51,231 nt of DNA from Proteobacteria bacterium HN_bin10 (GCA_002083515.1 LWDN01000097.1:11343-62573); one strand, 5' to 3'. Shown: positions 8,999 to 17,990, numbered from the stretch's first letter. Notes: a model not told the origin generated them from the sequence alone. Made by a program: numbers and translations.

Positions 8999-9692
8999 CG
9001 CCGCCAACACCGTGCACTCGATACTGCGCCTGGAGAACGTCTCGCGCGTTTACAAGTCGGGCGGCGGCGAACTGACCGTGCTTGATGGCGTGCAGCTCGA
9101 CATCGCGCCGGGCGAGATCGTCGGCCTGATCGGCCCGTCCGGCTCGGGCAAATCGTCGTTGCTGCACGCGGCCGGCATGCTCGAACGCCCGAGCGGCGGC
9201 GAAGTCTGGATCGACGGCCGCCCTGGTTGGGAGCTGAGCGACGCGGAGCGCACCGAGATCAGGCGCAACCGCATCGGCTTCGTCTACCAATTCCATCATC
9301 TGCTGCCGGAATTCGACGCGATCAGCAATGTGGCGCTTCCGGCCTTGATTGCGGGTCAGAAACGCAAAGACGCGTTGATGGAGGCAGCGCGGCTGCTCGG
9401 CGTCATGGGGCTGGCTGAACGCATCCATCACCAACCGGCGCAACTTTCCGGCGGTGAGCAGCAGCGCGTGGCGATTGCGCGCGCCATGATCAACAACCCG
9501 ATCCTCATTCTGGCTGACGAGCCGACCGGCAACCTCGATCCCGACACGTCGACGATTGTGTTCGCCGCTCTCTCAGAACTCGTGCGCAGCCAGGGCGCCG
9601 CAGCCCTGATCGCAACGCACAATCTCGAACTGGCGAAGTATATGGACCGGGTGATGGCGCTGGATCACGGCAAGCTGGTGCGGCGGAGCTAG
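8991..9692 (+). CDS. lolD: Lipoprotein-releasing ABC transporter ATP-binding protein
   Basis: ATPase that powers the Lol permease on the cytoplasmic face of the inner membrane. The 233-aa protein carries Walker A GPSGSGKSS, the ABC signature LSGGEQQR, Walker B LILADEP followed by TGNLD, and the H-loop ATHNLE near the C terminus, all intact. The Q-loop segment YQFHHLLPEF is the LolD/MacB type. It overlaps lolC by 8 nt (ATGAATGA), so the two are certainly co-transcribed. A palindromic repeat follows directly after the stop. Confidence 0.96.
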   Translation: MNDAANTVHSILRLENVSRVYKSGGGELTVLDGVQLDIAPGEIVGLIGPSGSGKSSLLHAAGMLERPSGGEVWIDGRPGWELSDAERTEIRRNRIGFVYQFHHLLPEFDAISNVALPALIAGQKRKDALMEAARLLGVMGLAERIHHQPAQLSGGEQQRVAIARAMINNPILILADEPTGNLDPDTSTIVFAALSELVRSQGAAALIATHNLELAKYMDRVMALDHGKLVRRS

Positions 9693-9695
9693 TAC

Positions 9696-9755
9696 GGACC
9701 GCCGGCGCCCTCGCCGGCGGGCTCCAGTGCGTGCCGGCGGGGGCGCCGGCAGTCC
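9696..9755. repeat. Palindromic extragenic repeat, copy 1 (lolD-dnaE)
   Basis: GGACCGCCGGCGCCC (9696-9710) is repeated in inverted orientation at 9741-9755 with one mismatch (GGGCGCCGGCAGTCC), enclosing about 30 nt that contain further CCGGCG blocks. The element starts 4 nt after the lolD stop and ends about 30 nt before dnaE. The same arm sequence recurs at 37423-37465, so I read it as a dispersed REP-type palindrome that may also stabilise or end the lol transcript. Confidence 0.75.
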
Positions 9756-9786
9756 ATAGGGCCTATATTGGGCGCACCGAATCATC

Positions 9787-12700
9787 ATGCCCCAGCCCTT
9801 CATCCACCTCCGCGCGCGCTCCGCCTATTCGCTTCTGCAGAGCGCAATCCAGGTGAAGGGGCTGGCCAAGCTGGCGGCCAAGCACGCCATGCCAGCGTTG
9901 GGCCTGACCGATTCCAACAACATGTTCGGCGCGCTGGAATTCTCCGAAGCCGCCGCGGAGTTGGGCGTACAGCCGATCGTCGGTCTCACGCTGGATGTGC
10001 GCGGCGAACATGGTCTGGCGGGCAGCCTGGCGTTGCTGGCCCAAAACACCGCCGGCTACGCCAATCTGATGCGGCTTTCGAGCGCTGCGTATCTCGAAGC
10101 GGAGTCGCACGATGAGCCGCACGTCGAATTCGCGCGGCTGCTGGCGCATGCCGAAGGCCTGATAGCGCTCACCGGCGGCGGCGACGGGCCGCTGGCGCCG
10201 CTCATCGCCGAGGGCAAGGGCGATGTCGCGGCGGCGACGTTGAAGCAGCTCTCCGCCGTGTTCGGCGATCGGCTCTATGTCGAACTGCAGCGCCACGGCG
10301 AAACGATTGAGGCGGACACCGAAGGCGCTCTGCTCGATCTGGCTTATGACATGGGCCTGCCGATCGTGGCCACGAACGACATCCGGTTCGAAAAGCGCGC
10401 CGATCACGGCGCTCACGATGCGCTGATGTGCATCGCGGCATCGTCCTACCTTGGCGAAGAGGATCGCCCGCGCGTCAGCCAGCAGCACTACTTCAAATCC
10501 GGTTTGGAGATGATCGAGCTGTTCTCGGATCTGCCGGAGGCGATCGAGAACACGGCTGAGATTGCGCGCCGCACCGCCTTCAAGGTTGAAAAACGGGCGC
10601 CGATCCTGCCGCGGTTCGACACCAAACGCGGCCGCGACGAAGCCGCTGAACTCAAGGCGCAAGCGGAGGCGGGGCTGAAAGAGCGTCTCAAGGCGCTGGG
10701 CGATCAGCTAGCCGCGCCGGTGGCGGACTACGAGAAGAGGCTGGCCTACGAGCTGAACATCATCACCCAGATGCAGTTCCCGGGCTATTTCCTGATCGTC
10801 TCGGACTTCATCAAGTGGGCGAAGTCGAACGGCATTCCGGTCGGACCGGGGCGTGGATCGGGCGCGGGCTCGGTTGTCGCTTGGGCGCTGACGATTACCG
10901 ACCTCGATCCGTTGCGCTGGGGCTTGCTGTTCGAGCGCTTTCTCAACCCCGAGCGCGTGTCGATGCCGGATTTCGACATCGATTTCTGTCAGGAGCGTCG
11001 CGGCGAGGTCATCGATTACGTCAAGAACAAATACGGCGAAGATCGCGTCGCCCACATCATCACCTTCGGCACGTTGCAGGCGCGCGCGGTGCTGCGCGAT
11101 GTCGGCCGGGTGATGCAGTTGCCGTTCGGCCAAGTCGACAAATTGGCGAAGCTGGTGCCGGCGAACCCGGCGAACCCGGTGACGCTCGCGCAGGCGATGG
11201 AGATCGAACCGAAGCTGCAGGAAGCGCGGCGCAACGAGGCCGAGGTCCGAGACCTCATCGATACCGCGCTGCAGCTTGAAGGACTTTACCGCAACGCCTC
11301 GACCCACGCGGCCGGCGTCGTCATCGGCGACCGGCCGCTGATTGAGTTGGTGCCGCTCTATCGCGACCCACGCGCGCATCTGCCCGCAACCCAATTCAAC
11401 ATGAAGTGGGTTGAGGCGGCTGGCCTGGTGAAGTTCGACTTTCTCGGCCTGAAGACGCTCACCGTCATCGACCGCGCCGTGAAATTCATCCGCGATCGGG
11501 GCGAAAAGATTGACCTCGAGACGGGCGACTACAGCGACGAAAAAACATACGCACTGATGCAGTCCGGCCTGACATTCGGCGTGTTCCAGCTCGAAGGTCA
11601 GGGCATGCGCGATACGCTGCGCAAGGTGAAGCCGACCTGTCTCGAGGACGTCATCGCGCTCATCTCGCTTTATCGCCCGGGTCCGATGAAGAACATCGAT
11701 CGCTTCGCCAACGTCAAGCACGGCCGCGAGGCGCCCGATTATCTGCATGAGAAGCTCAAGCCGATCCTGGAAGAGACGTATGGCGTCATCGTTTACCAGG
11801 AACAGGTGATGCAGATCGCCCAGGTGCTCTCCGGCTACACGCTGGGCGAGGCTGACCTGCTGCGCCGCGCCATGGGCAAGAAGCAGCCGGCGGAGATGGC
11901 CAAGCAGAAGTCGCGCTTCATCGAGGGCGCGAAGGAGCGCGGGGTCAGCGAAGGCCTGGCGTCGCACATTTTCGATCTGGTCGAGGAATTCGCCGGTTAC
12001 GGCTTCAACAAATCCCACGCCGCCGCCTACGCCGTGGTCGCCTATCAGACTGCCTATCTGAAGGCGCACTTCCCAGTCGATTTTATCGCCGCCTCGATGA
12101 GCCTCGATCTCTCCAATTCGGACAAGCTGGCGAGCTTCGTTCAAGACGCCAAGCGCATTCGGGTGAAGATCTTGCCCCCCGATATCAACAAGTCTGAAGC
12201 CGACTTCAGCGTCGAGCGAACAGATGATGGCCTCGGTGTGCGATATGCGCTGGGCGCCGTGCGCAATGTCGGTCTGGCGGCCATGGCGAGCGTGGTTGGC
12301 GAGCGCAAGCGCGGCGGCCCGTTCAAGGCGCTCTACGATTTCGCCGAGCGCATGGATGCGAAGGTGGTAAACCGTCGCCAGCTCGAAAACCTGGCCAAAG
12401 CCGGCGCCCTCGACGCGCTGGAGCCGGATCGGGCGCGTGCGTTGGCGGCCTGCGAGGTGATCGCCGCCTATTCCCAGCGCGTGGCGGAGGAGCGCGCGAG
12501 CGCCCAGGCGAGCTTGTTCGGCGCCGAGGAGCCGAGCGCGCGTCCAGCGTTTCCGAAGGCGCCCGCATGGTCGGCGCAGGATCGCTTGGACGCCGAGCGC
12601 GAGAGCGTCGGATTCTATCTTTCTGGCCACCCGCTTTCGGACTTCTTCATCGACGCGGGCGAGCGCTACTCCAGTTACGCCGATATCGTCGAAGAGGGCG

Positions 12701-13200
12701 AGACCGAGCCGCGCGCCTACATGATGGCGGGGGTGGTGCGGCGCATTCAGTATCGCCCGGCCATGTCCGGCGGCACGCTTGCCTTCGTCTCGATGTCCGA
12801 TCCGACCGGCGATTTCGAAGGCATGATCATGCCGGAGTACGTCGCCGCCGCGCGCGATGTTCTGGAAGTCGGCAAAGCCTTCAGCTTCCGCGGCCGCGTG
12901 CGCTGGCGCGACGGCGACCTGAAACTGGCGGCGGACTCGTTCGAACCGGTGGAGGCGGCCGAGGCCCGCATCGGCGAGGACTTGCGGGTGGTGCTGAAGG
13001 AAGGCGCGCCGCTCGACCTGTTGGCGCAAACGCTTGCTGCATTGCCGAAGGCGCAACCCGGCGAGGCCCGGCCGCTCCATTTGGTCTTGCGCCTCAAGGA
13101 CGGACGCGAGATCGAGCTGAACACCGGCAGGTTGGCGTCAGGGGCGCCGGCGGCGCGAGCGGCGCTAAAGGCCGCGCGGGGGGTCGAGCGGGTGATCTGA
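9787..13200 (+). CDS. dnaE: DNA polymerase III alpha subunit
   Basis: The replicative polymerase catalytic subunit. The 1137-aa product has the DnaE order: an N-terminal PHP domain (FIHLRARSAYSLLQ at the start), the palm with GPGRGSGAGS near residue 354 and the catalytic PDFDIDF at about 394-400, a third acidic site in KFDFLGLK near residue 547, then fingers, helix-hairpin-helix and a C-terminal OB fold (DPTGDFEGMIMPEY). Length is close to E. coli DnaE (1160). The ATG at 9787 follows a TATATT hexamer by about 20 nt, a possible -10 element. It stands alone between two intergenic gaps. Confidence 0.97.
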   Translation: MPQPFIHLRARSAYSLLQSAIQVKGLAKLAAKHAMPALGLTDSNNMFGALEFSEAAAELGVQPIVGLTLDVRGEHGLAGSLALLAQNTAGYANLMRLSSAAYLEAESHDEPHVEFARLLAHAEGLIALTGGGDGPLAPLIAEGKGDVAAATLKQLSAVFGDRLYVELQRHGETIEADTEGALLDLAYDMGLPIVATNDIRFEKRADHGAHDALMCIAASSYLGEEDRPRVSQQHYFKSGLEMIELFSDLPEAIENTAEIARRTAFKVEKRAPILPRFDTKRGRDEAAELKAQAEAGLKERLKALGDQLAAPVADYEKRLAYELNIITQMQFPGYFLIVSDFIKWAKSNGIPVGPGRGSGAGSVVAWALTITDLDPLRWGLLFERFLNPERVSMPDFDIDFCQERRGEVIDYVKNKYGEDRVAHIITFGTLQARAVLRDVGRVMQLPFGQVDKLAKLVPANPANPVTLAQAMEIEPKLQEARRNEAEVRDLIDTALQLEGLYRNASTHAAGVVIGDRPLIELVPLYRDPRAHLPATQFNMKWVEAAGLVKFDFLGLKTLTVIDRAVKFIRDRGEKIDLETGDYSDEKTYALMQSGLTFGVFQLEGQGMRDTLRKVKPTCLEDVIALISLYRPGPMKNIDRFANVKHGREAPDYLHEKLKPILEETYGVIVYQEQVMQIAQVLSGYTLGEADLLRRAMGKKQPAEMAKQKSRFIEGAKERGVSEGLASHIFDLVEEFAGYGFNKSHAAAYAVVAYQTAYLKAHFPVDFIAASMSLDLSNSDKLASFVQDAKRIRVKILPPDINKSEADFSVERTDDGLGVRYALGAVRNVGLAAMASVVGERKRGGPFKALYDFAERMDAKVVNRRQLENLAKAGALDALEPDRARALAACEVIAAYSQRVAEERASAQASLFGAEEPSARPAFPKAPAWSAQDRLDAERESVGFYLSGHPLSDFFIDAGERYSSYADIVEEGETEPRAYMMAGVVRRIQYRPAMSGGTLAFVSMSDPTGDFEGMIMPEYVAAARDVLEVGKAFSFRGRVRWRDGDLKLAADSFEPVEAAEARIGEDLRVVLKEGAPLDLLAQTLAALPKAQPGEARPLHLVLRLKDGREIELNTGRLASGAPAARAALKAARGVERVI

Positions 13201-13300
13201 AGCCGCGCGCTTCGTCGCAGAATTCTCCCGAAACGCGTGCAAGCTCTTGTCCGGCCCGCGGCAAGTCTTTCAAATACGCCTGCTCCGAAAGGGAGGGGAC

Positions 13301-14680
13301 ATGCGCCACTCATTACGTTCCGCGATCGCGCTCGTTGCGATACTCAGCTTGGCCGCCTGCGCCACCATCGGCGCCGACGAGGCCGAGAGCGACGAGCCGG
13401 CGCCGTTCGCATCGACCTACACGCCACGGCCGTCGACGCCGACCCTGATCCGCAACGCGACCGTGTTTGACGGCAACGGCGCCGAACTGGCCAACGCCGA
13501 TGTGCTGATGCGCGATGGGCGCATTGTCTCTGTGGGGCAGAATCTGAGCGCCGAGGGCGCCAGCGTGATCGACGCCACCGGAAAGTTCGTCACCCCCGGC
13601 ATTATCGACGCCCACTCGCACTTGGGCGTCTATCCCTCGCCAGGCATCAACGCGACGTCCGACGGCAATGAAGCCACGCAACCCAACACGGCAGAGGTTT
13701 GGGCCGAACATTCCGTGTGGCCGCAGGACCCGGGCTTCCTCCGCGCCGTGGCCGGCGGCATCACCACGCTCCACATCTTGCCCGGCTCCGCGAACCTGTT
13801 CGGCGGACGCGGGGTGACGCTGCGGCCTGTGCTCGGCGCGCTGACGGTGCAGGAGATGAAATTTCCGGGCGCACCGCAGAGTCTGAAGATGGCGTGCGGC
13901 GAGAATCCCGCGCGCGTTTACGGCGGCCGCAACTCCTCGCCTGCGACCGGCATGGGCAATGTTGCCGGCTATCGCCAGGCCTGGGCGAACGCAGCGCGCT
14001 ATGCGCGGCGCCTGCAAGCCGCCGAGGACGGCGAGGGCGAACCGCCGGATCGTGATCTGGAGATGGAGACGCTGGCCGGCGTTCTGAACGGCGACATCAT
14101 CCTGCAATGGCATTGCTATCGCGCTGACGAAATGGCGAACGCCATCCAAATCGCGCACGAGTTCGACTTCGAGATCGCCGCGTTCCACCACGCGGTGGAG
14201 TCCTACAAGATCGCCGATTTGCTGCGCGAAGAGGAAATCTGCTCGGCCATGTGGGCCGATTGGTGGGGCTTCAAGATCGAGGCCTATGACGGCATTCGCG
14301 AGAACATCGCCTTCGTTGATGCCGCCGGCGCCTGCGCCATCGTCCACTCCGACAGCGAGGTTGGCATTCAACGCTTGAACCAGGAAGCCGCCAAGGCAAT
14401 GGCCGATGGCCGCCGCGCCGGACTGGAGATCACGCGCGCGCAGGCCTGGACCTGGGTGTCGCGCAATCCGGCGCGGGCGCTTCACATCGACGACGAAACC
14501 GGCACGCTCGAAACCGGCCGCCGCGCCGACGTGGTGATCTGGTCGGCCGATCCGCTGTCGAGTTACGCAGTGGCCGAACGCGTGTTCATGGATGGCGCGC
14601 TCGTCTATGAGCGCGGCGCCCAACGCGATCCGCCCTCGGACTTCGAACTGGGTCAGACCTACACGAGGAGCACGCCATGA
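13301..14680 (+). CDS. Amidohydrolase family lipoprotein
   Basis: A metal-dependent amidohydrolase of the imidazolonepropionase-like superfamily, predicted to be anchored in the envelope. The 459-aa precursor has a lipoprotein signal ending in LSLAAC, with the acylated Cys at residue 20 and Ala after it, which favours outer-membrane sorting. The metal site begins with TPGIIDAHSHLG (His105, His107); further His residues occur in the central barrel and an Asp in VHSDSE, so the enzyme looks active. Substrate is unknown; relatives act on cyclic amides or dipeptides. The start is the ATG behind GGGAGGGG, not the upstream ATG at 13247, which precedes the signal peptide without a site. It overlaps the next gene by 4 nt. 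Confidence 0.85.
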   Translation: MRHSLRSAIALVAILSLAACATIGADEAESDEPAPFASTYTPRPSTPTLIRNATVFDGNGAELANADVLMRDGRIVSVGQNLSAEGASVIDATGKFVTPGIIDAHSHLGVYPSPGINATSDGNEATQPNTAEVWAEHSVWPQDPGFLRAVAGGITTLHILPGSANLFGGRGVTLRPVLGALTVQEMKFPGAPQSLKMACGENPARVYGGRNSSPATGMGNVAGYRQAWANAARYARRLQAAEDGEGEPPDRDLEMETLAGVLNGDIILQWHCYRADEMANAIQIAHEFDFEIAAFHHAVESYKIADLLREEEICSAMWADWWGFKIEAYDGIRENIAFVDAAGACAIVHSDSEVGIQRLNQEAAKAMADGRRAGLEITRAQAWTWVSRNPARALHIDDETGTLETGRRADVVIWSADPLSSYAVAERVFMDGALVYERGAQRDPPSDFELGQTYTRSTP

Positions 14681-15924
14681 GAATCCTCGCTGCAAGCCTG
14701 GCGCTGTTCGCGCTGGCGGCGCCGGCCGCCGCGGAAACGGTGCTGATCAATAACGGCCGCGTCGTCACCAATGGCGCTGCCGGGATCATCGAGAACGGCG
14801 ACGTGCTGATCGTCGATGGCCGCATCAGCGCCGTCGGCGCCAACATCGCCGCGCCGCGCGGCGCGCGCGTCATCGAAGCGCGCGGCGCCTATGTGACGCC
14901 GGGCGCCTTCGCGGCGATGAGCGAAGTCGGGCTGAATGAGATTTCAGGCTCCGGCGCGCCTAACGACGCCGATGTCGAGGGCAATTTGATCTCGGCGGCG
15001 GCGGATGCGGCGCGCGCTTTCAATCCGAGCGTCACCGCCATTCCGGTGACCCGCATTGAAGGCGTCACCCGCGCCGCCATTGCGCCGAGTTCCAGCGGCG
15101 CCATCTTCGACGGCCGCGGCGCGCTCGTCTCCATGAGCGGGGCGCCCGACAGCGTCTTCCGCGAACGCGCCTTCATGGTGGTGGAATTGGGCGAAGCCGG
15201 CGCCGGCCGCACGGGCGGCTCGCGCGCCGCGCTCTGGCCTGCGTTCGAAGCCGCGCTGCGTGACGCGCGCGAGTATCCGAACCGCTATCGCAGCGGTCAG
15301 GGCGGGGCGGTGCTGAATGAAATCGACGCAGCCGCGTTACAGCCTTTCGCCCGCGGGCAGGGGCTCTTCCTGGTTCATGTCGAGAGCGCCGCGGATATCC
15401 GCCGCCTGATCCGGTTCAAGCGCGCCAACCCGTCTCTACGCTTCGCCATTCACGGCGGCGCTGAGGCTTGGCAGGTGGCGGACGAACTCGCGGACGCCAA
15501 CATTCCGGTGATCCTCGATCCGCTCGCCAATCTGCCGGACCGGTTCGAGCGTCTGTCGGCCCGGCTCGATAACGCCGTGCTGTTGCACCAAGCGGGCGTA
15601 CGCTTCGCGATTGCGCCGGCGCCGGGCACGGTCGATGCGCACCAGGCGCGGCTCGCCCTGCAACTGGCCGGCAACGCCGTCGCCAACGGCCTGCCCTGGA
15701 ACGCCGCGTTTGCGGCCGTGACACGCGGGCCGGCGGAGATTTTCGGCGCCAACGGGCTCGGCCGTCTCGAGCGCAACTATCTGGCCGACGTGGTGATCTG
15801 GGACGGCGATCCATTGCAAGTGACGTCCGCGCCCACCGCCGTGTTCATCGAGGGGGTCGAGCAATCGCTGACCTCACGCCAGACGCAACTGCGGGATCGG
15901 TACAACCCGCGGAACCGGCGGTAA
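14677..15924 (+). CDS. Periplasmic amidohydrolase-like protein lacking metal ligands
   Basis: A 415-aa exported protein with the amidohydrolase fold; the Sec signal is cleaved probably after residue 19 (PAAA, then ETVLINNG). The beta-sandwich start (INNGRVV, DVLIVDGRISAVG) and the C-terminal LADVVIWDGDPL are well conserved, but where active relatives have HxH after TPG this one reads TPGAFAAMSEVGL (Met80, Glu82), and the late metal-binding Asp is replaced in FAIAPAPGTVDAH. It is probably catalytically dead or uses different chemistry. ATGA overlap with the preceding lipoprotein amidohydrolase suggests the two act as a pair, the second perhaps as a partner subunit. Confidence 0.82.
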   Translation: MRILAASLALFALAAPAAAETVLINNGRVVTNGAAGIIENGDVLIVDGRISAVGANIAAPRGARVIEARGAYVTPGAFAAMSEVGLNEISGSGAPNDADVEGNLISAAADAARAFNPSVTAIPVTRIEGVTRAAIAPSSSGAIFDGRGALVSMSGAPDSVFRERAFMVVELGEAGAGRTGGSRAALWPAFEAALRDAREYPNRYRSGQGGAVLNEIDAAALQPFARGQGLFLVHVESAADIRRLIRFKRANPSLRFAIHGGAEAWQVADELADANIPVILDPLANLPDRFERLSARLDNAVLLHQAGVRFAIAPAPGTVDAHQARLALQLAGNAVANGLPWNAAFAAVTRGPAEIFGANGLGRLERNYLADVVIWDGDPLQVTSAPTAVFIEGVEQSLTSRQTQLRDRYNPRNRR

Positions 15925-15945
15925 CGTCGCACGCCTCTTGTGGGG

Positions 15946-15974
15946 TTGCGCGCTCTGGTCGTGGCCTCTATATC
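15946..15974 (+). promoter_or_regulatory. Candidate sigma-70 promoter for rpsB-tsf
   Basis: TTGCGC (15946-15951) and TATATC (15969-15974) are separated by exactly 17 bp, 120 nt before the rpsB start. The position would give a leader of roughly 110 nt that contains the hairpin at 16038-16057. Confidence 0.5.
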
Positions 15975-16037
15975 CGCGCCTCACTTCGCACGCGGGAGCG
16001 GCGGGGCGGTCTGAAAGCGGCCGTTCCTCCATCCGGT

Positions 16038-16057
16038 CCTAGGACAAAAGTCCTAGG
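16038..16057 (+). promoter_or_regulatory. Perfect hairpin in the rpsB leader
   Basis: CCTAGGAC, an AAAA loop and GTCCTAGG form an uninterrupted 8-bp stem 36 nt before the rpsB ATG, followed by TCTTTCCC. It could be a weak terminator of upstream transcription or an attenuator or S2-binding element of the rpsB leader. Its place between a good promoter and the gene favours a leader role; the mechanism is inferred. Confidence 0.6.
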
Positions 16058-16093
16058 TCTTTCCCGCGGCGGCAAACCGGAAAAGGAAAATCG

Positions 16094-16906
16094 ATGGCGC
16101 TGCCTGAATTCAGCATGCGTCAGCTTTTGGAAGCTGGCGCACACTTTGGTCACCAGACCCACCGTTGGAACCCGAAGATGGACCGCTATATCTTCGGCGA
16201 AAAAGCCAACATCCATATTCTCGATCTGTCGCAGACGGTGCCGCTCTTGCACCAGGCGCTGCTGAAAGTGCGCGAAGTCGCCGCCGGTGGCGGGCGCGTG
16301 CTGTTCGTCGGCACCAAGCGCCAGGCGGCCGATCACATCAAAGCCGCCGCACAGCGCTCGGCGCAGTACTACATCAACCAGCGCTGGCTCGGCGGCACGC
16401 TGACCAATTGGCAGACGGTGTCGAAGTCAATCGCACGCCTGCGCGAAACGGAAGCGATCATTGCCGGCGGCGGCGTCGGCCTCACCAAGCGCGAGGTGCT
16501 GAACATCCAGCGCGAGCGCGACAAACTCGATCGCTCCTTGGGCGGCATCGCCTCGATGGGCGGCGTGCCGGATTTGATGTTCGTGATCGACACCAACAAG
16601 GAAGCGATCGCCATCCAGGAAGCCAGGAAGCTTGGCATTCCGGTTGTCGCCATCGTCGACTCGAACTGCGATCCGGATGCGGTCACCTATCCGATCCCGG
16701 GCAATGACGACGCCGCGCGCGCGATCCAGCTCTATTGCGATCTGATCGCTGACGCCGTGCTCGATGGCCTCACCGAAGGCCAGGTTCGCGGCGGCGTCGA
16801 CATCGGCGCATCGTCGCGGCCGCCGGTCGAACCGGCCGTCGCCGCCGAGCGGGCGCGGGTTCCAGTCGAAAGCCCGATCGATGGGCCGACCGGCGCGAAC
16901 TACTAG
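16094..16906 (+). CDS. rpsB: 30S ribosomal protein S2
   Basis: S2 is a core protein of the small ribosomal subunit, needed late in assembly and for mRNA binding. The 270-aa protein begins MALPEFSMRQLLEAGAHFGHQ and contains RWNPKMDRYIFGEK, FVGTKRQA, QRWLGGTLTNW and the family stretch PDLMFVIDTNKEAIAIQEA; all expected regions are present. A C-terminal tail of about 30 residues, rich in Ala, Val, Pro and Arg, is longer than in E. coli (241 aa) but of a kind seen in alphaproteobacteria. AAAAGGAAAA before the ATG is the ribosome binding site. tsf follows after 31 nt, the usual pairing. Confidence 0.98.
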   Translation: MALPEFSMRQLLEAGAHFGHQTHRWNPKMDRYIFGEKANIHILDLSQTVPLLHQALLKVREVAAGGGRVLFVGTKRQAADHIKAAAQRSAQYYINQRWLGGTLTNWQTVSKSIARLRETEAIIAGGGVGLTKREVLNIQRERDKLDRSLGGIASMGGVPDLMFVIDTNKEAIAIQEARKLGIPVVAIVDSNCDPDAVTYPIPGNDDAARAIQLYCDLIADAVLDGLTEGQVRGGVDIGASSRPPVEPAVAAERARVPVESPIDGPTGANY

Positions 16907-16937
16907 CAACTGACGAGAGAAGTCTCAGGAGAGAAAC

Positions 16938-17876
16938 ATGGCGGAAATTACCGCTGCGCTGGTCAAGGACCTGCGCGAAAAAACCGGCGTCGGCATGATG
17001 GATTGCAAGAAGGCGCTGGCCGAAACCAAAGGCGATCTTGAGGCCGCGGTCGATTGGCTGCGCGCCAAGGGTCTGTCCAAGGCCGCGAAGAAGGCCGACC
17101 GCGCCGCCGCTGAAGGGATCGTCGCTGTGGCGAGCGATGGCGCGCAGGCCGCCGTCATCGAACTCAATTCGGAGACCGATTTCGTCGCCCGCAATGCCGA
17201 CTTCCAGAAGGCGGCCGGCGAGTTCGCCAAACTGGCGCTGAAGGCAGCCGATCACGAGGCGCTGCTCAATGCTTCGCATGGCGGCGGCAAGGTCTCGGAT
17301 ACGGTCACCAATCTCATCGCCACCATCGGCGAGAACATCACGCTGCGCCGTTCGGTGAAGCTTGGCGTCGACAATGGCGTGATCGCGTCCTACGTGCACG
17401 CCAAGGTCGAAGGCGCCGACAATCTGGGCCGCATCGCGGTGCTGGTGGCGCTGCAGTCGGCCGGCGACAAGGGCAAGCTCGAAGCCTTCGGCAAGAAGGT
17501 CGCCATGCATATCGCCTCGGCCAATCCGCTGGCGCTGAACGAATCGGACATCCCTGCCGATCGCGTCGAGCGCGAGAAGGCGGTCCTGCTCGATCAGATC
17601 AAGGAAGACCCCAAGGCGCAAGGCAAGCCGCAACAGGTGCTGGACAAGATGCTCGAAGGGCGCATGCGCAAGTTCTTCGAGGAATCGGTGCTGGTGAAGC
17701 AGACCTTTATCATGAACCCGGACCAGACCGTCGAAGCGGCGGTGAAGGACGCGGAGAAGGAGGCCGGCGCGCCGGTCAAGATCGCCGGTTTTGTCCGCTT
17801 TGCCGTCGGTGAGGGCGTCGAGAAGAAGGCCGACAATTTCGCGGCGGAAGTCGCGGCGATGTCCAAGCCGACCTGA
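16938..17876 (+). CDS. tsf: Elongation factor Ts
   Basis: EF-Ts recycles EF-Tu-GDP to EF-Tu-GTP. The 312-aa protein has the N-terminal UBA-like domain with LREKTGVGMMDCKKAL, then the ELNSETDFVARN motif at the Tu contact region, two core subdomains and a C-terminal module with QTFIMNPDQTVEAAV. Length and domain order are those of alphaproteobacterial EF-Ts. AGGAGAG precedes the ATG. It is co-transcribed with rpsB and followed by a strong hairpin terminator. Confidence 0.98.
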   Translation: MAEITAALVKDLREKTGVGMMDCKKALAETKGDLEAAVDWLRAKGLSKAAKKADRAAAEGIVAVASDGAQAAVIELNSETDFVARNADFQKAAGEFAKLALKAADHEALLNASHGGGKVSDTVTNLIATIGENITLRRSVKLGVDNGVIASYVHAKVEGADNLGRIAVLVALQSAGDKGKLEAFGKKVAMHIASANPLALNESDIPADRVEREKAVLLDQIKEDPKAQGKPQQVLDKMLEGRMRKFFEESVLVKQTFIMNPDQTVEAAVKDAEKEAGAPVKIAGFVRFAVGEGVEKKADNFAAEVAAMSKPT

Positions 17877-17899
17877 GGGTGCTCAAGGGCGTAATGGAG

Positions 17900-17926
17900 G
17901 GGCGCGGGCCGACAAGGTCCGCGCCC
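17900..17926 (+). terminator. Rho-independent terminator after tsf
   Basis: GGGCGCGGGCC (17900-17910) pairs with GGTCCGCGCCC (17916-17926) through an 11-bp stem containing one G-U pair, with loop GACAA, followed by TTATGCTTT. It lies 24 nt after the tsf stop and separates rpsB-tsf from the pyrH run. Confidence 0.8.
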
Positions 17927-17960
17927 TTATGCTTTGTGCGCAGTTCCTGGGTTCTGCGGG

Positions 17961-17990
17961 CTGACTCTCCCCGGACGTGTGGTCTATAGA
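17961..17990 (+). promoter_or_regulatory. Candidate promoter for pyrH
   Basis: CTGACT (17961-17966) and CTATAG (17984-17989) are 17 bp apart, right after the tsf terminator and only about 10 nt before the pyrH ATG. If used, the mRNA would have a very short leader or none, which would explain why no Shine-Dalgarno sequence is seen. Confidence 0.4.

Noticed and set aside
10708..13080. Minus-strand frame of 790 codons antisense to dnaE
   Set aside because: Mirror of dnaE codon structure; low-complexity basic composition without motifs.
13313..14695. Minus-strand frame antisense to the lipoprotein amidohydrolase
   Set aside because: Arg/Gly/Ala-rich shadow; the sense frame has signal peptide and metal motifs.
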